DNA of 10,439 nucleotides from the NCBI GenBank assembly GCA_027943245.1, contig JANDJZ010000490.1:1-10439 (forward strand), read 5' to 3'. The stretch is from Acanthamoeba sp. SK_2022b (Eukaryota; Discosea; Longamoebia; Acanthamoebidae). Below the pieces are notes generated by a model. It was not told the origin of the DNA. It searched no databases and saw nothing but the letters and a program-made list of their open reading frames with translations. Shown one piece after another: positions 1 through 8,164 of this stretch; position 1 is the first letter of the stretch, and the number at the start of each line of letters is the position of its first letter. A program made the translations under genes and the position numbers.

Positions 1-210
1 GGCAGGGCGAGGTGATCAAGGAGAAGGACCGCTGCAAGAAGTGCCGCGGCAACAAGGTGGTGCAGGAGAAGAAGGTGCTCGAGATCCACATCGACAAGGG
101 CATGCGGCACAAGCAGAAGATCGTCTTCACCGGCGAAGGCGACCAGGAGGTACTGTCCTCGCCCTCCTCCTTCTCCTTTTACAGCAGCACACGGTGCCCA
201 TGCTCACTGT

Positions 211-289
<79 letters not shown>

Positions 290-841
290 CAGCCGGACGT
301 GATTCCGGGAGACGTGATCATCGTGCTGCAGGAGGCCGAGCACCCCAAGTTCAAGCGCAACGACGCCGATCTGCTGGTGGAGCATGAGATCACGCTCTTC
401 GAGGCCCTGTGCGGCTTCGAGTTCGTGCTCACCCACCTCGACGGCCGCACGCTGCTGGTCAAGTCCAACCCGGGCGAGATCATCAAGCCGGGCGACGTCA
501 AGGAGATCCCCGGCGAGGGCATGCCCATGTGGAAGCAGCCCTTTGACAAGGGCCTCCTCATCATCAAGTTCAACATCAAGTTCCCGGAGGCCATCTCCCC
601 AGACGCCGCCAAGGTATCGCACAACCCACCCGTCGAACAAACCTCATCGGCGACCACTTTGCCGCCGTTCACTCACACTCGCTACGCTCACGCGCGCGCA
701 GGTGCTGCAAACAGTTTTGCCCAACCCCGAGCCCCTGCCGCCTCTGCACATGGGCGAGTACGAGGAGGCCTTCCTCCAGGTAACGAAACCTCTTTTGGCC
801 CCTCGCGTCGGTGTCGGCTCGCTGACCTACTCACTCGCGGG

Positions 842-893
<52 letters not shown>

Positions 894-1015
894 TGTCTCT
901 GCAGGACTACGGCACGTCGGAGCGCGCGAGCGGCAACCACGGCCACGCCAGGCGCGAGGCCTACGATGAGGACGAGGAGCACGGCGGCTCCCGCCTCGAC
1001 TGCACCCAGCAGTAG
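1..1015 (+). CDS. Type I DnaJ (Hsp40) co-chaperone, YDJ1/DNAJA class, 5'-partial
   Basis: Visible exons are 1-149 (reading frame from base 3), 293-613, 702-779 and 905-1015, stop TAG at 1013-1015, giving 218 residues. All three introns (150-292, 614-701, 780-904) are GT-AG. The fragment opens at the end of the zinc-finger region: CKKCRGNK at 33-56 matches the last CxxCxGx(G/N) knuckle. Two beta-sandwich client-binding domains follow, with landmarks [46 protein letters not shown] and [13 protein letters not shown], all typical of eukaryotic type I DnaJ. The acidic tail [11 protein letters not shown] precedes a terminal CTQQ, a CaaX-type farnesylation motif like those ending YDJ1 and DNAJA1. 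By family knowledge it delivers unfolded clients to cytosolic Hsp70 and stimulates its ATPase. The J domain, Gly/Phe region and first zinc knuckles must lie upstream of the window. YDJ1 versus DNAJA1/DNAJA2 orthology cannot be settled from this piece. It converges on the importin-alpha gene. Confidence 0.95.
211..288 (+). repeat. (TC)11(TG)28 compound microsatellite in DnaJ intron 1
   Basis: TC dinucleotides run 211-232 and TG dinucleotides 233-288 without interruption. The TG tract stops four bases before the end of the intron at 292, so it occupies the place where the polypyrimidine tract normally sits. The upstream TC block could supply that tract. Long open frames read through the repeat on both strands are artefacts of its composition. 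Confidence 0.97.
844..892 (+). repeat. (GT)24 microsatellite in DnaJ intron 3
   Basis: An uninterrupted GT run of about 49 bases lies inside the 780-904 intron and ends 12 bases before its 3' end. Only a short stretch containing gtctctgc separates it from the AG. It is the second intron of this gene with a UG tract next to the acceptor. Confidence 0.97.
1001..1012 (+). other. C-terminal CaaX motif (CTQQ)
   Basis: The last four codons before the stop at 1013 read Cys-Thr-Gln-Gln. A cysteine four residues from the end with glutamine at the final position fits farnesyltransferase preference rather than geranylgeranylation (yeast YDJ1 ends CASQ). Farnesylation would tether a fraction of the chaperone to ER or other cytosolic membrane faces. 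Modification itself is inferred. Confidence 0.75.
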
Positions 1016-1086
1016 TCGGCGGGCGCTGCGTCGTCCTCTTCGGCCGATCCCTCTCCTGTCCCGCCAACCAACCAAACAACGACAAC

Positions 1087-1100
1087 ATTAAAAATTTATT
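1087..1100. promoter_or_regulatory. Overlapping convergent poly(A) signals
   Basis: The 142 bp between the DnaJ stop (1015) and the importin-alpha stop (1158) contains one A/T-rich island. On + it holds ATTAAA at 1087-1092, 72 bp after the DnaJ stop. On - it holds AATAAA at 1100-1095, 58 bp after the importin stop. Both hexamers are standard or common variant eukaryotic poly(A) signals and the spacing fits short 3' UTRs. If both are used, the two mRNAs have 3' ends that overlap or abut. Polyadenylation signals are not well defined in many protists, so this is a candidate site. Confidence 0.55.
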
Positions 1101-1157
1101 ACTAGGCACGCTTGTGCGGATAGATGCACACGTAGTTGGGGGGGGGGAGAGAAGGCT

Positions 1158-2677
1158 TTACTGGCCGGTTGCTGGCAACGTTGCATGGAAGCTGGCAAAG
1201 GAGAAGGAGGGGTCGTGGAGGTAGGTTTGCAGGATGTGCGCGGCCTTGGCGCTCAGCTCTGGCGAGGAGCATAGCGTTCGGAGCCGGTCGACCAGGCCCT
1301 CGGCCTGCAAGGCGCTGGCGTAGAGGTTTGGACCACCGGAGGCGCAACGAGCGCCTCCCTCGAGGATGTTCTCGATGCCTTCGAGGGCCACGGCGACGGC
1401 TGGAGAGTAGCCGGCGGTGAGGAGGTCGCAGAAGGGCTTGATGCAGCCCAGGGCGACGAGGTAGTGGACCTGTTGCGCGCTGCCACCGCAGACGGCGTTC
1501 GAAACGGCACATGCGGCCTCCTTCCTGATGTGTAAGTCGTCGTCGTCGTTGGCCAGCAGGTGGACGAGAGACGGGAAGACGTTGGCGTCAACGACCGCCT
1601 GGATCTGAGCCTCGTTGCCGGCGGTGATGTTGGAGATGGCCCAGCAGGCCGCCTTCTTGACTCCCTTCTTTGGGCTGTTCAGGAGGGCGTGCAGTGGCGG
1701 GACGCCAGAGCTGTTGACAACGCACTGGGTCTGAGCGTCGTCACCGGTAACGATGTTGCCCACAGCCAGAGAGGGCGGGCACCACCACGGTGTACGAGGG
1801 ATGCCTGGAGGAGAGGGAAAGGCTCGTCTATTGAGACAACCGACGCGCGCGTGCACGCAGTCGTTGGGCAAAGTTCGTGGACGTACTGGAGGAGCTCGAC
1901 CAAGCGGCGGCAGGCGCCAGCCTCGATGACGGCCTGGATCCTGTCGTTGCCGCCGTCGGAGAGATGGGACAGAGCCCAGCAAGCATCGCCAAGCACCTCC
2001 ACGTCACTCGAGTAGAGGAGACGCGCGAGGGAAGGGAGAGCGGGACTGACGAGCTCGAAGGGCGGCTGGGGCTTGCCGCGGCACAAGTTGGAGAGGGCCC
2101 AGGTAGCGTTCCTGAGCAGCGAGAGCTGGGAAGTCTCCGTCAGGCTCTGCACGAGAGGACCCACAGCGTTGTGCTGAAGGACCAGGTCGCGGCACGGGGG
2201 CGAACCACCTCCTATGTTGCCGAGAGCCCACGCGGCCTTTGGAGCGGCAATAGCAACAGCAAAGAACAAAGACTGAGCTCGATGCAAACACGTTTTATGA
2301 TGAACCAACTCGTTCATGTGAGAGGAGGAGAGTGTCTGCACCTGCTCGCGTATGTCTTGGCTGTTTGAGGAGAGGAGTTGCACAAAGCTGGGCACGGCGC
2401 CAATATCGATGAGCAGTCTGGTGTGCTGCGAGGTACCTGACGCGATGATGGTCAAGGCCCAGGCGGCCTCAAACTGGAGCTGCGTGTTGTGGTTGCCCCC
2501 GAGGAACTGCACGAAGCGCGGAAGCACGCCCGCAGCCACAACCAGGTCCACGGGCGCGTTTTGTTCGAGGAGCCTCCTAAACTCCTCCGTGGCCGCTAGC
2601 TGCTGTCGGACATCGTCAGAGAAGACGGCGGCCGCTAAGGCGGGCAGGCGCTCCTGCAAGGTTTGTGGGGCAGCCAT
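1158..2677 (-). CDS. Importin-alpha-like (karyopherin alpha) ARM-repeat protein, frame-interrupted, no IBB seen
   Basis: Exons on the minus strand are 2677-2342, 2236-1887 and 1804-1158, stop at 1160-1158, about 443 residues. Introns 2341-2237 and 1886-1805 are GT-AG. The start ATG (2677) has A at -3 and G at +4. Tandem armadillo repeats match importin alpha nearly block by block: EAAWALTIIASGTS, AAWALGNIGG, ATWALSNLCRGKPQPPFE, ACWALSHLSDGGNDRIQA, VGNIVTGDDAQTQ, ACWAISNITAGNEAQIQA, EAACAVSNAVCGG and LEGIENIL. By family knowledge such proteins bind NLS cargo in the ARM groove and importin beta through an N-terminal basic IBB domain. No IBB is encoded here: the protein starts at the first ARM repeat, and no arginine/lysine-rich candidate exon was seen up to about 3000. 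Exon 3 contains one surplus base (1764-1770), so the coding total is 3n+1. It may be a divergent paralogue, an early pseudogene, or a normal gene with a sequence error. Confidence 0.88.
1764..1770 (-). other. One-base frameshift in importin-alpha exon 3
   Basis: Reading from the exon 3 acceptor, the frame gives Q-HPSYTVVVPAL (down to 1771), which matches the family's LLLHPSP-V-IPAL block. The conserved VGNIVTGDD begins at 1763 in a different frame. Family members have exactly two residues between PAL and GN's preceding valine; here seven bases (1770-1764) occupy the space of six. No AG or GT in between allows a rescuing micro-intron. The extra base is real in this sequence; whether it is real in the genome is unknown. 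Confidence 0.85.
2237..2341 (-). other. Importin-alpha intron 1, 105 nt and stop-free
   Basis: The intron starts GTGCAG after the REQ codons and ends CCAAAG before GCC GCG TGG (AAW). Removal gives REQAAWALGN, matching the family's REQAVWALGN with no gap. The intron length is a multiple of three and its continuing frame has no stop, so an unspliced transcript would encode a 35-residue insertion between two ARM repeats. Confidence 0.85.
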
Positions 2678-3559
2678 GTTGGTACAGCTTCGGTTGTTCT
2701 TCGAAAGAGTTGTGTTGTTAATACCACAAGCCCAGAAGATAATTTTACAAATTTTTCTTGTTGTGGCGGGCGATCCTCTCGTTTGGTCTTGTCTCCGAAC
2801 AGGAGCCCGTCGACCCGCCGCCCACCATGACATCGTCCTTCTATTCCTGTGCGCATCATAAGTGTGGTAGATGCAGGACTACGGTCGGATTGAAGCCGCC
2901 CGTGACGGCCGCCGTCCTCTCCCAACTTGGCGGCGCCGTGACCGGCTGCTCTCCCGCAAGTCTGGTTTTCGCGCGCGTGTGTGTACACAATAACGACAAT
3001 AACGAACGGGTACCCTATGAAGGCAAAGTGGGATGCGCTTCATGAGCGAGTTGATGCCCAGCGAGGCCGCGATTTAGAGTGGGTTGCGATCAGCTTTTTC
3101 GAGACCCGAGCACCGCACGCCCAGGAATGCGTCGGCCTGGGCAAGGAGGAATGGCCATGGGCGCGGGGCGGCGAAGATGGCGTGGGGACCTGCTTGCTGG
3201 TGAGGGCGCCGCTGGCGATTGGTCGGGTCTTGGTGCGCTCTACCTTGGCGTCGAGCCTGATCGATCCTCGCCCGTCGTGGCTGTCGTTGCGTCGAAGCAA
3301 ACATATGAAATTGTTTATTCATTTCCTACCTTTTCTTTGCAATTTCTCCAGATCAACAAACGCGCGTGCGCTGTGCGCGAGCACAAACCACGAGCCAACC
3401 TCACGTGTACCTCCGAGCATTCGGCGACCAGAAGAGCTCCTCACGCCTGCAGCCTCCGCTTGCTGCGTTGGCCTGCGATTAATCGCAGTTCTAGATCTCC
3501 CCACCAATTGTGCTACAAAATCCATTCTTTCCCGCCATTTCTGCCACGGGCGTGCGCGC
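2678..3559. promoter_or_regulatory. Divergent intergenic spacer between importin-alpha and SPY
   Basis: These 882 bp separate two divergent start codons and must contain both promoters and 5' UTRs. An A/T-rich patch at 2715-2760 lies just upstream of the importin start. A second at 3300-3350 ends in a pyrimidine-rich TTTCTCCAG that resembles a 3' splice site, possibly of a 5' UTR intron for SPY. The SPY reading frame stays open upstream to about 2981, but its translation has no recognisable domain and includes composition expected of random GC-rich sequence. I saw no convincing TATA box, transcription start motif or third gene. Confidence 0.5.
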
Positions 3560-4811
3560 ATGGAGGTGAAGGGATTGAGGATGGAGCCACGCGAAGTCGA
3601 GTCTCAACCACCCAGGCCCACACTGATGCAAGCGGAGCAGCACATTCACTCTGCGATGGGAGTTGCCAGGATGATCAACAACGAGGGCTCTACCGTCGAT
3701 GTGGCCCCGCCTACGGGGTCAGGCGAGCACGCCGCACAGCAAGACCAGGCCCATCGTTCGTTTGCCACCACCAGCAGCTCCTCTTCGAGCCTTCCACAGG
3801 GGCAGCAGCAGCAACAGCAACAGCAAAACGTGGTCGGCGCCACGACCACCAACACTGCAACCCCCACCGCTGCGGTCGCCTCGCCGCCCCGCCAAGAGGT
3901 CGAGCTGACCGATGCCGGGACCCGCCTCAAGCTGCAGGGCAAGCTGGATGAAGGTGTGCTTCCTTCCCTGAACCAAATAGTGTGCCGCCAGAGAACATGA
4001 TGCCATATTTTACTCCTCTTTATTTGTTCTCCAGGCATGTCCAAGTACCTGGCGGCCATTCGAATCAACCCGTCCTACGCCCCGGCCTACTACAACATTG
4101 CCGTCATCTACTCCGAGCTCAACCGCTACGAAGAGGTGCCCCTTTCCCCCTTCCCCCCGTCCCTGTTCACGCGGACAGCTGTAACTTCCATTTGAGAGAG
4201 TGAGGGAGTGAGGGAGGGAGCTGACAAGGGCCAACAACGAACAACCGCACACGCAGGCGCTGCAATACTACAACGCAGCGATTCAGCACAACAAGTTCTA
4301 CGTGGAGGCCTACTGCAACGTGGGGGTAATCTACAAGAATGTGGGCCAGCTCGAAGCCGCCATCACCTTCTACGACAAGGTGCGTGCCACAAGCGATCTC
4401 TCTCTCGCTGTGTGTCCTGTGCAATTTGAACGCGTTCCTGTCGCTCTTGGCCAACTGCGTTTTTTTAAAACTCCGAGTGTTAATGGTGTACGCAGGCGCT
4501 CAGCATCAATCCAAACTTTGTCATCGCCAAGAGCAACATGGCCATCGCCCTCACCGACTACGGCACCTTCATCAAGAACCAGGGCAAGAGGGCGGTACAT
4601 GCCCGCGCCTGGACGCATGTCTGGCGGAGTCGCCCATTTATTTGGCCTGGGTGGTGCTCACCGGTGACGCGCGGCGATCGTCGGTGCAGGAGGCAGTCCA
4701 GTACTATCAAAAGGCGCTCACGTACAACGTGCAGTACGCCGACGCCTACTACAACCTGGGCGTGGCCTACGGCGAGATGGGCCAATACGACAAAGGTTAC
4801 CACCGTCCCGA

Positions 4812-4880
<69 letters not shown>

Positions 4881-5132
4881 GTGCTATGTTGGGAGGGGGT
4901 GATGGTGTCTGCTGACTGCTGTGTGCGACAGCGGTCATTTGCTACGAGCTGGCGATCCATTTCAATCCGTTCTGCTGCGAGGCCTTCAACAATTTGGGCG
5001 TTATTTATAAGGACCGGGACAACCTCGAGAAGGCCATCGAGTGCTACAGGTCCGCCTTGAGCATCAACCCTACCTTTTCCCAAACGCTGAACAACCTCGG
5101 CGTTGTATACACTGTACAGGGCAAGGCACGTG

Positions 5133-5167
<35 letters not shown>

Positions 5168-5488
5168 ACAACCAGAGTTGAACGAAATGTTGATCCCTGC
5201 TAACTACATTTGATCGATGACAGTTGGACGAAGCCTACGCCATTGTGAAGGCCGCCATCGACGTCAACCCGCAATACGCCGAGGCCTACAACAATCTGGG
5301 CGTGCTCTACCGAGACGAGGGAGAGATCAAGAAGGCCATCGCCTGCTACGATAAATGCCTCGCCCTCAACACCTACTCGCGCAACGCCTCCCAGAACCGT
5401 CTGCTGGCCATGAACTGTACGCCACTGCACGCACGCGCACAAGTTACCCTATTTGCGCGTGCGCCGCCACGATCTGATCGTGTCCTCT

Positions 5489-5520
<32 letters not shown>

Positions 5521-6112
5521 CTTTCCCCTCTTTTGTGCAGACCTCCCCGACGCCGACATCCGAACGATCTTCCAGGCACACAAGGAATGGGGCGAGGAGC
5601 GGTGCAAGCAGGTCACCGTCAGGTTGCCCCCCCCACCTCCGCACGTGCGAGTGCTCCGCATGCGCTGGCCACGCGCGTTGCTGACAAGTTGTCGCGGGTT
5701 GGGCCTTCCCCCCCCCAATCCAAAGCAGGCATAGGAACGACCACCGACACGACCGGCTGATCAGGGTGGGCTACGTGTCGCCCGACTTTTTCACGCACAG
5801 CGTCTCCTACTTCATCGAGGGCATCCTGAGCCAACACGACAAGTCCAAATTTGTCGTCTATTGGTGCGTGGCATCCCGGCCTCGCCATAGTGGGCGTGTG
5901 TGTGTCTCGATTATTATTTATTTATTTATTTATGAGTATTATCATGGTGCACGATCGCCGCTCACAGCGCCAGTGAATGCAGTTATTCGAACGTGGTCAA
6001 GGAAGACGCCAAGACGCAGCGACTCAAGCAGCTGGCCCACGTGTGGCGCAGCATCTATGGCAAGTCCGCCGAAGAGGTCCGTTCTTCTTCTTCTTCTTCT
6101 TCTCTCTTTCTG

Positions 6113-6175
<63 letters not shown>

Positions 6176-8164
6176 CTCTCTCTCTCTCTCTCTACTCCAT
6201 ACCCACATCCATGGCTCACACGGCACACGTCCACCAGGCGGCCGATATGATCGTTGCCGACGAGATCGACATTCTGGTCGACCTCACCGGCCACACCGCC
6301 GGCAACCGCCTCGATGTCATGGCCCTCAAGCCCGCCCCGGTGCAGGTACAGTGCCCTTTTTATTTACTATTATGAATATTATTATTATTATTATTATGAT
6401 ATTCATTTTTAAATAATAATAATAATAATAATTAGTTACATTGCTCGCTTGCCTTGACCGTGCCGGCCCCTTGATCAGGTGACGTACATCGGGTACCCCA
6501 ACACCACGGGACTGCCGACCATCGACTACCGTTTGACAGACGCCGTGACGGACCCGCTCGACTCGCAGCAGCGCTACGTGGAGGAGCTCGTGCGGCTGCC
6601 CCACTGCTTCCTCTGCTACACTCCGTCTCCCGACGCCGGCCCGGTACTCCCCCCTCTCCCCTCTCCCCCTCTACCAACCGACGTGGTCGCTCTCTTCTCG
6701 GACTGACCGGCTGGCCACTTAAGGTGGCGCCAGCGCCCTGCGCCAAGAACGGCTACATCACGTTCGGCTCCTTCAACAACCTGGCCAAGGTGCTCGCCCC
6801 TCCTCCCCCCCTCCCCCGATGTCACCGCGCTCGTCTTGCGATGAGAAGCTGGGGGGCATCTGCTGACGAGGCGGCGCGTCCACGCGCACCTGCAGATCAA
6901 CAAGCACGTGATCAAGCTTTGGGCCCAAGTCCTGCTTCGAGTCCCCAACTCGGTTCGGGCCTTCTCCCTCGCACGTGGTGTGGTGAGCTGGCTGACCTCC
7001 CGTTGGCCGCTCCTCTCCTCTCCTCTCCTACGCGGGGGACTGCGCAGAGGATGGTGATCAAGTGCAAGCCGTTCGCGTGCGACACGATCCGCAGCAATTT
7101 TCTCCGACGGCTGCAGGACGAGGGAATCGAGCCAAGCCGGTAAAAAACGATTTAATTCCTCTTTTGTTTATTTTATATTTATATTATTTTATATTTATAT
7201 TTATATTTATATTATTTTGATTAAGTGATAAATTGAAATTAATCACCGATCACTCTGGCCAGAGTGGACCTACTCGCGTTGATTCCGTTGAATCACGACC
7301 ACCTGCAGGCCTACAGCTACATGGACATCTCCCTCGACACCTTCCCCTACGCCGGTACATCATCACCATCGTCATCGTCATCACAGATCACCTGCCCCGT
7401 CGTCGGTGCAGCGACTGACGGATTCGTCGCGGGGGGGGGGTGGCGGTGCGCCAAAAACAGGGACCACGACGACGTGCGAGGCGCTGTGGATGGGCGTGCC
7501 TGTGATCACGCTCACCGGCGACAACCACGCCCACAACGTGGGCGCCACCATTCTCCAGCAAGTGGGGCACGAAGAGCTCATCGCCCGCACCAAGGAGTCC
7601 TACGTTCAGGCCGCCGTGCGCCTCGCCTCTGACGTCCAACTACTGCAGACCATCCGCAGGTCTCCCTCCCCCGTCATTTATTTTATATTTCATTTATTTC
7701 GTATATAAATAACTAATATTTTATTTATTTATTTATTATTATTATTCGTCCAGCACGCTGCGAGAGAAGATGCAGAGCTCGTACATGTGCAATCCGCGCG
7801 AGTTCACGCGCAACCTGGAGGACACCTACGGCCGGATATGGCGCAAGCACTGCCTCCAGCACTCGACTGCTGTCGACAACCAGGGGCAGCCAGCGGCCAA
7901 CGTGGACGCGGCGACGTCGATCGGTCCGGTCAAGAAAGTGAAGATCACCAAGGGTAGCCCGACCTGGCCACAGAGCTCTCGATGGACCTCATCATGGACC
8001 TCCTCCCTCACCCTCTTTCTTTCTCAATTCGTTCAGAGGACAGGGGCACCGAGCTGGACACCGACAGCGCAGCAGCCGCGATGGAAAACGGACGAGGCAC
8101 ACGGACCACGACTAGTTCTGCCAACGCGCCGCAGGCCTATGTCCCTGCCCGCTTCCCCTTCTAG
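3560..8164 (+). CDS. SPY: SPINDLY-type protein O-fucosyltransferase (TPR + GT41), 19 exons
   Basis: Exons: 3560-3953, 4035-4135, 4257-4379, 4496-4594, 4690-4795, 4932-5125, 5224-5416, 5541-5622, 5729-5863, 5983-6076, 6238-6345, 6479-6643, 6724-6789, 6896-6952, 7048-7139, 7263-7354, 7461-7659, 7754-7953, 8037-8164. They total 2628 nt, 875 aa plus stop, in frame throughout. Residues 1-115 are low complexity with Ser and Gln runs; about 117-403 are TPRs ([32 protein letters not shown]); about 440-810 are the GT41 domain. Diagnostic blocks are [94 protein letters not shown] and HAHNVG, far closer to SPY than to OGT. His454 and Lys620 align with OGT His498 and Lys842. By family knowledge SPY transfers fucose from GDP-fucose to Ser/Thr of nuclear and cytosolic proteins. 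ATG 3581 has the better Kozak context and is an alternative start. Intron 6 is GC-AG. The tail contains VKKVKITK. Confidence 0.95.
3801..3828 (+). repeat. CAG/CAA tract encoding a glutamine run in SPY
   Basis: Mixed CAG and CAA codons encode eight consecutive glutamines after QG, directly following a serine run (3775-3791). This is in the non-conserved N-terminal segment, in the place of the first TPRs of plant SPY. The mixed codons suggest the run is not a freshly expanded pure triplet repeat. Confidence 0.9.
4813..4879 (+). repeat. (TG)33 microsatellite in SPY intron 5
   Basis: An uninterrupted TG run occupies about half of the 136-nt intron (4796-4931), starting 17 bases after its donor GTTACC. 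It ends about 52 bases before the acceptor GACAG. It is the longest dinucleotide tract in the window. Confidence 0.97.
5126..5223 (+). other. SPY intron 6, non-canonical GC-AG
   Basis: Exon 6 ends GGC AAG at 5125 and the intron begins GCACGT. It ends GATGACAG at 5223 before TTG GAC GAA GCC. Splicing here yields VYTVQGKLDEAYAI, which lines up without gaps with plant [15 protein letters not shown]. The nearest GT (5130-5131) would leave five extra bases and break the frame. The intron also contains (AC)16 at 5135-5166. Confidence 0.85.
5135..5166 (+). repeat. (AC)16 microsatellite in SPY intron 6
   Basis: The AC run begins nine bases after the GC donor of the 5126-5223 intron. It is in the opposite repeat orientation to the TG tracts of neighbouring introns, so the transcript carries CA rather than UG repeats here. 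Confidence 0.96.
5497..5520 (+). repeat. (CT)12 tract in SPY intron 7
   Basis: A pure TC/CT run in the 3' half of the 5417-5540 intron, 20 bases before the acceptor TTTTGTGCAG. It probably acts as the intron's polypyrimidine tract. Confidence 0.9.
6083..6193 (+). repeat. (TTC)n-(CA)29-(CT)11 compound repeat in SPY intron 10
   Basis: A TTC triplet run (about 6083-6102) is followed by CA dinucleotides (6114-6172) and CT dinucleotides (6172-6193). Together they make up about two thirds of the 161-nt intron (6077-6237), the longest in the SPY gene. The three repeat types are back to back with only short interruptions. Confidence 0.95.
6378..6432 (+). repeat. (ATT)6 / (AAT)7 inverted repeat in SPY intron 11
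   Basis: ATT triplets at 6378-6395 are followed after 16 bases by AAT triplets at 6412-6432. The two arms are reverse complements and could pair over about 18-20 bp in RNA or as a cruciform. Both arms lie inside the 6346-6478 intron, whose splice sites remain outside the stem. Confidence 0.85.
7142..7245 (+). repeat. TTTATA-type AT-rich low-complexity tract in SPY intron 15
   Basis: Most of the 7140-7262 intron is A/T, with repeated TTTATA and ATTATTTTA units at about 7165-7218. It stands out sharply against the GC-rich exons on both sides. The acceptor is CTGGCCAG at 7262. Confidence 0.85.
7677..7745 (+). repeat. TTTA/TTA low-complexity tract in SPY intron 17
   Basis: Almost all of this 94-nt intron (7660-7753) consists of TTTA and TTA units ending close to the acceptor CGTCCAG. 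Like intron 15 it is an AT island within GC-rich coding sequence. Confidence 0.85.

Noticed and set aside
127..672. Minus-strand open frames across the DnaJ gene with long Thr-His runs.
   Set aside because: The runs are translated (CA)n repeat; the rest is antisense of conserved DnaJ exons.
2871..2884. Short match of tgcaggactacgg to the DnaJ exon 4 acceptor region (900-914), considered as a duplicated fragment.
   Set aside because: The match is only about 13 bases and flanking sequence does not extend it; likely chance.
2635..2988. Minus-strand frame upstream of importin-alpha with DKTKREDRPPQQEKFVK, considered as an IBB exon.
   Set aside because: It lacks the arginine-rich RRRR-E-VELRK core of IBB domains, and no splice pair joins it convincingly to the ARM exon.
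3305..3559. In-frame upstream ATG at 3305 that would give SPY a hydrophobic leader (MKLFIHFLPFLCNF).
   Set aside because: SPY enzymes act in cytosol and nucleus, the segment is A/T-rich and resembles UTR or a 5' intron, and nothing upstream of 3560 looks conserved.
5612..5734. SPY exon 8 ending at CAG (5611) with the next exon after GCAG (5728).
   Set aside because: That pairing reads GCA TAG, an immediate stop. Using the donor AG|GTTGCC at 5623 keeps the frame and gives VTVRHRND leading into RVGYVSPDF.
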